From Planctomycetaceae bacterium (GTDB lineage: Bacteria > Planctomycetota > Planctomycetia > Pirellulales > Thermoguttaceae): a DNA stretch of 9,269 nucleotides. Numbering within the stretch: the stretch's first letter is position 1; each line of letters begins with the position of its first letter. Of this stretch, positions 5,659 to 9,269 are shown in pieces. The stretch spans positions 1 through 9,269 of the forward strand of contig JAIROD010000068.1 of the NCBI GenBank assembly GCA_031257725.1, given 5' to 3'. The position numbers and the translations under genes were made by a program. The notes below the pieces were generated by a model, which saw nothing but the letters and a program-made list of their open reading frames with translations, searched no databases and was not told where the DNA came from.

Positions 5659-6480
5659 CTATTGATCCTGATACATTTTTTTGATTCGTTCAACGATCGC
5701 GCTGTGCATTTGGCTGACTCGGCTTTCGGAAAGAGCGAGAGCGGCTCCAATTTCACGCATGGTCATTTCTTCATAGTAATAGAGAATCACAATCAAGCGT
5801 TCCGTTTTGGTCAATCCTTTGGTGAAAGCCCGAATCAAATCAATTTTAGCGAGTCGTTCTGTTGGGTCTTCACTTCGGTGGTCGGGCAGAATATCCACTT
5901 CCCGAATATCTTTGGAGCCGTCGTTTTCCGACCATGTTTTGTCAAGACTTGTAATATTCACACGATGTGTTTCGGCATAGAGTTGATGTAATTCTTCGGC
6001 GGGGATTTCCAGATAATCGGCAACTTCCTGATCATGCGGTTTTCGTCCGAGCCGCATTTCGAGTGTTTTACAGGCTTCATTCAGTTTCGTTGCCTTAGAC
6101 CGAATCGGACGCGGAACCCAGTCCATTGACCGGAGTTCATCGACCATCGCTCCATGAATTCTTGTCGGGCAAAACGCTTCAAAACGGATTCCGCGGCTAA
6201 GATCATAAGCGGCAATAGCATCCATCAACCCGACCGTTCCAACCGAAATCAAATCATCAAGCTCAATACCTTCCGGTAATTTCGCCCAGAATCGTTCCGC
6301 TTGATTCCGAACTAACGGCATATAACGTTCTACAAGCCGGTTACGCAGTTGGTCTGTCGGATTTTTTTTGTAAAGAACCCAAAGTTGATCAATTTCATCA
6401 ACCCCAACCGGTTCGGAATTAGCCGGTCGATGAGTAATATGTAAAGAAGTTGATTTTGTTGCCGATTGGAGTTTAGGCAT
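5659..6480 (-). CDS. fliA: FliA/WhiG-type RNA polymerase sigma factor (sigma-28 group)
   Basis: This 273-aa alternative sigma-70-family factor directs RNA polymerase to group-3 promoters; in relatives these are flagellar/motility genes (FliA) or sporulation genes (WhiG). Region 2 runs ~45-118, with LVERYMPLVRNQAERF (49-64), LDDLISVGTVGLMDAI (74-89) and RFEAFCPTRIHGAMVDELR (99-117). WVPRPIR (121-127) begins region 3, which runs to ~200. Region 4 covers ~218-270 with LTKTERLIVILYYYEEMTMR and an HTH around 241-267 (IGAALALSESRVSQMHSAI). Length fits the family. The first ~25 residues form an extra low-complexity extension. The ATG start is supported by AAGGA ending 10 nt upstream (complement of 6491-6495). 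No flagellar or chemotaxis genes are in the window, so the regulon is uncertain; the downstream genes are an envelope isomerase and a sugar-nucleotide enzyme. The symbol is by family resemblance. Confidence 0.93.
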   Translation of the reverse strand: MPKLQSATKSTSLHITHRPANSEPVGVDEIDQLWVLYKKNPTDQLRNRLVERYMPLVRNQAERFWAKLPEGIELDDLISVGTVGLMDAIAAYDLSRGIRFEAFCPTRIHGAMVDELRSMDWVPRPIRSKATKLNEACKTLEMRLGRKPHDQEVADYLEIPAEELHQLYAETHRVNITSLDKTWSENDGSKDIREVDILPDHRSEDPTERLAKIDLIRAFTKGLTKTERLIVILYYYEEMTMREIGAALALSESRVSQMHSAIVERIKKMYQDQ

Positions 6481-6694
6481 TCGTCCGTGTTCCTTAATTT
6501 ATGCAGGTGAACTGGTTAATTGACTGGCTTTCGAATGAAAACATTGAACAAACGATAGTGCGTGTAAAAAGAACATTAACAATTTTTCCGGTTTAAGGAA
6601 AGAACAATTTTTAAAGAATCGCTAAAAAATAATTAGGAATTTCCAATTATGTAATATATCAGTAGAATTTTTCGGAGATTGAAGTTTATTTTTT

Positions 6695-6757
6695 ACCACC
6701 CCTAGCCCCTCCGAAGGAGGGGAATCATTCCCCTCCTTCGGAGGGGCTAGGGGTGGT
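6695..6757. repeat. 30-bp perfect inverted repeat (long hairpin)
   Basis: Arms 6695-6724 and 6728-6757 are exact reverse complements separated by TCA. Each arm is itself nearly self-complementary: CCCCTCC-GAA-GGAGGGG. The sequence starts ACCACCCCTAGCCCC and ends with its complement. It lies upstream of both flanking genes, so it is not in a terminator position for either. A mobile or REP-like palindrome is the likelier nature. Confidence 0.9.
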
Positions 6758-6771
6758 CATTCGGAGTAAAC

Positions 6772-6806
6772 GACTGAATAGTTAAAAAAAATGTAACTAT
6801 TCAGTC
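6772..6806. repeat. 13-bp hairpin, GACTGAATAGTTA arms
   Basis: GACTGAATAGTTA (6772-6784) and TAACTATTCAGTC (6794-6806) are exact reverse complements around a 9-nt A-rich loop. The motif ACTGAATA(A/G)TTAC recurs at 1844-1857 and 7087-7099, and as ACTAAATAATTACG at 171-184. On the + strand the stem is followed by mixed sequence rather than a T-tract. Confidence 0.8.
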
Positions 6807-7099
6807 ATCAGTCTTGGCGTACTTTTTTGCTGATTATTTCCCATTTTGGGTGAACGTTAGTAATCGAAGGGAACGATCAAAAAATTCCGTCCCGCTAGGG
6901 ACGACATGTTGGTAGAAAATGGAGTCGCAACATGATTCGCGTCCCGTAGGGACGCAATGTTGGTGAATTGATCGTTGATGTTTTTTCTACCAACATTTCG
7001 TCCCTAGCGGGACGAGTGTTGTTGATTGACCTCGTTGGCTACCAAGATGTTGTCCCTACGGGACAGAAAAAGGAACATTCACTGCTACTGAATAGTTAC
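6793..7099. mobile_element. Candidate MITE-like segment with 13-bp terminal inverted repeats
   Basis: GTAACTATTCAGT (6793-6805) and ACTGAATAGTTAC (7087-7099) are perfect inverted repeats bounding a 307-bp non-coding segment. The similarity continues imperfectly inward (CATCAGT versus AGCAGT). The interior contains the four GTCCC palindromic units. No target-site duplication is obvious at the ends, and no transposase is encoded, so the mobile-element reading is an inference from architecture. The left end also pairs with 6772-6784 to make a hairpin. Confidence 0.4.
6888..7064. repeat. Array of four GTCCC-n-GGGAC palindromic units in two orientations
   Basis: Units 1 (6888-6915) and 2 (6939-6966) read palindrome then ATGTTGGT. 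Units 3 (6987-7014) and 4 (7039-7064) read the reverse, with ACCAACAT or ACCAAGAT before the palindrome. Unit 1 equals the reverse complement of unit 3 at 27 of 28 positions (CGTCCCGCTAGGGACG core); units 2 and 4 share the GTCCCGTAGGGAC core. Centres are about 51, 60 and 50 bp apart. CAACAT...ATGTTG extends the stem of unit 2, and CAACA...TGTTG that of unit 3. Mixed orientation and no leader or cas genes argue against CRISPR. Confidence 0.85.
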
Positions 7100-7318
7100 A
7101 CGATGTCTTTGTGCGGCTTGTTCGCCTTAGCGGTTCAATGTTCATAGTTTGGGGAGAATGTTGAAGGGGGTGTTGAAGGGGTTGAGGAAAATGTCTATTA
7201 AACAGGAAAAATATTGATGCCCAAAATTCCACTGAAATATGATGAAAAAACGACATAATTGGCATAACAGGTATCAATAAAACATGTTTAACCAATTATG
7301 TTTTGCGGAATATTGTAA

Positions 7319-7580
7319 GACCTGTTTTCTTTTTGGCATCAAGACGATATGATTTACGAGAATGTTTTGGGTCAACCTATTTTAGGGCGGCATAAAATCG
7401 CAGAAATCAATTGGAACCTCTAAAAATTCATTTTTAACGACAACATTTTATGAAGAATTATTTATCCACAATGTTCCTATTGTCACTAAAGTCCCTTTTT
7501 ATGAGAACATTACGGACGCTAATGACCTGATGGGACAAATAATCGATATTTTTTGGCAAAAGAATTTTTTCGCTGATTGA
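7319..7580 (+). pseudogene. Possible decayed coding fragment in two frames
   Basis: Two overlapping open stretches read like protein. The first, 7319-7423 (34 codons), reads DLFSFWHQDDMIYENVLGQP and so on. The second, 7386-7580 (64 codons), includes TFYEELFIHNVPIVTKVPFY and DANDLMGQIIDIFWQKNFF. The second begins directly after an in-frame stop and has no good start; joining the two needs a frameshift. I recognise no family, and AT-rich non-coding DNA can give such frames by chance. The third + frame is also open for about 50 codons nearby, which weakens the case. Confidence 0.2.
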
Positions 7581-7650
7581 AGCGGAGTAAAACGATTTTT
7601 TGCCGAATTTTCCTGAATATTGCGTCATATTTTTTGGTGGAGATGCTCCA

Positions 7651-8028
7651 ATGCCTATTCAATTGAAATGCCCTAACGGACATCATTTAACTGCAAAGGA
7701 ATCCAACGCCGGTAAAACGGGCAAGTGTCCGGTTTGTAAGGCGGCGGTGAATATTCCGGTTTTGCATCAGCGGGCGATTACGGACAGTGCGGTTGTCAGC
7801 ATTTTGGGCGATCCGGGCGGTGTTAAAAAGGATGCCAAAGTAGGAACAACCATTTCACCAATTAAGAAGAAAAGATCGGTTGTTTCACCTTTGGGACAAC
7901 AAAGCAGTTCGTTGTCCTCTATATCGCCGCATGTCCGGCTTTGCCCTAGTTGCGAGCGTGAAATTGATATGGGATACCACATCTGTCCCCATTGTCATAC
8001 CTACATCACCGGTCTGAACGATTTCTGA
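7651..8028 (+). CDS. Double zinc-ribbon protein, conserved planctomycete type
   Basis: This 125-aa protein has two zinc-binding modules. The first, KCPNGH...GKTGKCPVC, places C7, H11 (or backbone), C26 and C29 before a VNIP strand (33-36); the AGK-G-CP-C-x-V-IP ending is very typical of short planctomycete zinc ribbons. The second is LCPSC...HICPHC (C98, C101, C112, C115). A basic, Ser-rich linker (KKKRSVVSP, 72-80) joins them. It has no signal peptide or membrane segment. The ATG at 7651 is preferred because GGAG (7639-7642) lies 8 nt upstream and the zinc ribbon begins at once, whereas the in-frame TTG at 7600 would add 17 unrelated residues. The role is unknown, with nucleic-acid or protein binding plausible. 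It lies 65 nt before hemC in the same direction and may be co-transcribed. Confidence 0.85.
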   Translation: MPIQLKCPNGHHLTAKESNAGKTGKCPVCKAAVNIPVLHQRAITDSAVVSILGDPGGVKKDAKVGTTISPIKKKRSVVSPLGQQSSSLSSISPHVRLCPSCEREIDMGYHICPHCHTYITGLNDF

Positions 8029-8093
8029 ACCTTTTCATTACTGATTATTACGGAACCGAACTTACCGCATACGGTCTTCAGACTTCTAAATTT

Positions 8094-9035
8094 ATGGCTA
8101 TTCGCTTTGGAACACGCGGAAGTGCTTTAGCGCGTTGGCAAACCCATTGGTGTGCTGATTTGCTCAAAGAAAAAGAGATTGATTCGGAGATTGTTGTTAT
8201 TGAAACATCCGGTGATCGGGTTCAGGATAAATCTATTGTGAACATTGGAGCTCAGGGTGTTTTTACCAAAGAACTTCAATCTGCATTACTTCGCGGCGAC
8301 ATTGATGTGGCGGTTCATAGTCTCAAGGATTTACCGACGGAGCCGGTTGAAGGTCTTGTGTTGTCGTCGGTTCCTCGACGCGGTGCGTACCGTGATGCAT
8401 TACTCAGCCGCAAGGCGGCTGCAATTGATGAACTTCCCAAAGGTTCACGAATTGGAACAGGAAGTCTTCGTCGAAAAACACAACTTGTTTATCATTTCGG
8501 CAATTCATTTCAGATTGACGAAATACGCGGTAATATTGAAACACGTCTTCGCAAATTGGATCAGGGCGGCTATGATGCGTTGATTCTGGCGGAGGCGGGA
8601 CTTATTCGGTTGGGCTATTCGGAGCGGATTTGTTCTTTTCTGGAACCGCCGTTTTTTCTGCCGGCAGTGGGACAAGGTGCTATTGGATTGGAGATACGGT
8701 TTGACGATTACCGTACTGCGGAACAAATTGCGTTTCTTTGTGATACGGTAACATGGGTTGCGGTGCTGGCTGAACGGGCGATGCTCCAAAAACTTCAAGG
8801 CGGTTGTATTGCTCCGATTGCGGCGTTGGGACATGTTGAGGGAGAAACGTTAATTTTACACGGTCGTATTTTATCGTTGGACGGTAAAACAATGCTGGAA
8901 ACAACTCGCAACGCTTCACTACAAGATGATCCGAAATTATTAGGAATTTCTGTTGCCGATGAATTGATCAAGATGGGAGCCGACAAATTGCTCGAAGAGA
9001 TATTCTGTCAACGGCAGGATTTACCTCATCGTTAA
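8094..9035 (+). CDS. hemC: Porphobilinogen deaminase (hydroxymethylbilane synthase)
   Basis: This 313-aa cytoplasmic enzyme joins four porphobilinogen molecules into hydroxymethylbilane in tetrapyrrole (haem/cobalamin) synthesis. Diagnostic motifs are FGTRGSALARWQ (5-16), ETSGDRVQDKS (37-47), GVFTKELQSALLRGDIDVAV (55-74), HSLKDLPT (75-82) with the catalytic Asp79, GTGSLRRKTQL (121-131), IRGNIETRLRKL (144-155), DALILAEAGL (161-170), LPAVGQGAIGLE (189-200) and QGGCIAPIAALG (235-246) with Cys238, which carries the dipyrromethane cofactor. Length matches the family's ~305-315. The ATG at 8094 fits the universal N-terminus; the frame stays open 34 codons further upstream, overlapping the zinc-ribbon gene, but that part resembles nothing in the family. 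No Shine-Dalgarno is evident. No other hem gene lies in the window. Confidence 0.97.
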   Translation: MAIRFGTRGSALARWQTHWCADLLKEKEIDSEIVVIETSGDRVQDKSIVNIGAQGVFTKELQSALLRGDIDVAVHSLKDLPTEPVEGLVLSSVPRRGAYRDALLSRKAAAIDELPKGSRIGTGSLRRKTQLVYHFGNSFQIDEIRGNIETRLRKLDQGGYDALILAEAGLIRLGYSERICSFLEPPFFLPAVGQGAIGLEIRFDDYRTAEQIAFLCDTVTWVAVLAERAMLQKLQGGCIAPIAALGHVEGETLILHGRILSLDGKTMLETTRNASLQDDPKLLGISVADELIKMGADKLLEEIFCQRQDLPHR

Positions 9036-9269
9036 CTAGTTTCTGTTGATTTTATATTTTGTCCCATGCAAGACTCGCTTGATCGGAGACCAAAACTGCA
9101 AAAACGATAAAATGAGGACGGCATAGGGGCGATCTGTTTGGTGATAATCTGAAAAAAATAAAAAAATTTTTGTTTTAACGCAACTATGTTGTTGTACATG
9201 ACTTACAATTTAATTTATTTGCGAAACTGTCCGCTTTTCACGCTCAACTCTCCACTTTTTTTCCCTCCC
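9036..9269. other. Non-coding tail after hemC
   Basis: No coding frame or hairpin terminator is clear. There is an A/T-rich tract with AAAAAATTTTT (9160-9170). TTGTAC (9193-9198) with TTATTT 17 nt downstream could be a weak rightward promoter, but the match is poor. The end is pyrimidine-rich (CTTTTTTTCCCTCCC), and the next gene would lie beyond the window. Confidence 0.5.

Larger units (their letters stand above)
6481..7650. other. 1.17-kb divergent intergenic region rich in palindromes
   Basis: This region lies between the divergently read sigma-factor and zinc-ribbon genes. It holds a 30-bp perfect hairpin (6695-6757), a 13-bp hairpin (6772-6806), a 307-bp segment bounded by 13-bp inverted repeats with four GTCCC palindromes (6793-7099), a short direct repeat (GTTGAAGGGG at 7160-7169 and 7172-7181) and possible coding remnants (7319-7580). 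A weak extended -10 (TGATATATT, complement of 6653-6661) could serve the sigma factor with a leader of about 165 nt; no clear -35 accompanies it. Minus-strand frames across 7056-7295 do not look like protein. Confidence 0.7.

Noticed and set aside
6695..6806. Long hairpins as intrinsic terminators
   Set aside because: They lie upstream of both divergent genes, and neither is followed by a proper T-tract in a transcript reading through a gene end.
6888..7064. Evenly spaced palindromic units as a CRISPR array
   Set aside because: Units occur in both orientations, differ in core sequence, number only four and have no cas genes or leader. They fit REP-like palindromes better.
7056..7295. 79-codon minus-strand frame across the repeat region
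   Set aside because: It overlaps repeat unit 4 and the inverted-repeat end, has low-complexity composition and no recognisable motif or ribosome site.
1518..7542. Shared 13-mer ATGGGACAAATAA at 1518-1530 and 7530-7542, with a related copy reversed at 9057-9067
   Set aside because: An exact 13-mer pair in a 9-kb AT-rich window is within chance expectation, and the flanks do not align.
7992..8093. Earlier start of hemC overlapping the zinc-ribbon gene
   Set aside because: The extra 34 residues do not match the hemC family, whose N-terminus begins at the ATG at 8094.

Overview
The window looks like a chromosomal piece of a planctomycete of moderate to low GC, probably Pirellulales-like. This is an inference from recalled family patterns, not a database search. 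The basis is a CPNGH-x14-CPVC zinc-ribbon protein, a conserved small protein with a GPP...GWW motif, a proline-rich membrane-anchored parvulin, weak or absent Shine-Dalgarno sites, frequent GTG/TTG starts, and wide gene spacing with many palindromic intergenic repeats.

Layout. (1) 1-317 is non-coding: hairpin repeats and a good extended -10 promoter. (2) 318-1487 (+) encodes a SorC/DeoR-type sugar-binding-domain regulator. (3) 1488-1852 is a convergent gap with a BIME-like pair of covarying hairpins and a second copy of the repeat found at 107-184. (4) 6480 down to 1853 (-) is a same-strand run: a FliA/WhiG-type sigma factor, a possible 59-aa ORF, an exported parvulin (PpiC) with a long proline-rich tether, a conserved hypothetical protein, and an extended SDR sugar-nucleotide epimerase/reductase. 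Spacings of 19, 47 and 15 nt suggest that the last three or four genes are co-transcribed. The sigma factor is separated from them by a repeat hairpin. (5) 6481-7650 is a 1.17-kb divergent gap crowded with palindromes: a 30-bp perfect hairpin, a 307-bp segment bounded by 13-bp inverted repeats that holds four GTCCC-n-GGGAC units, and a possible decayed coding fragment. (6) 7651-8028 (+) is a double zinc-ribbon protein and 8094-9035 (+) is hemC (porphobilinogen deaminase). (7) 9036-9269 is non-coding.

Function. Apart from tetrapyrrole synthesis (hemC), the genes do not form one recognisable pathway. The minus-strand run could link a sigma factor with envelope protein folding and surface-glycan precursor synthesis, but this rests on adjacency alone. 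No transposase, CRISPR array, tRNA, rRNA or phage gene was seen. The most unusual content is the non-coding repeat landscape. An 11-mer, GGTTGCCTACC, occurs four times, always between genes; one repeat copy supplies the stop codon of the SDR gene, and another holds the only usable start codon of the possible small ORF.
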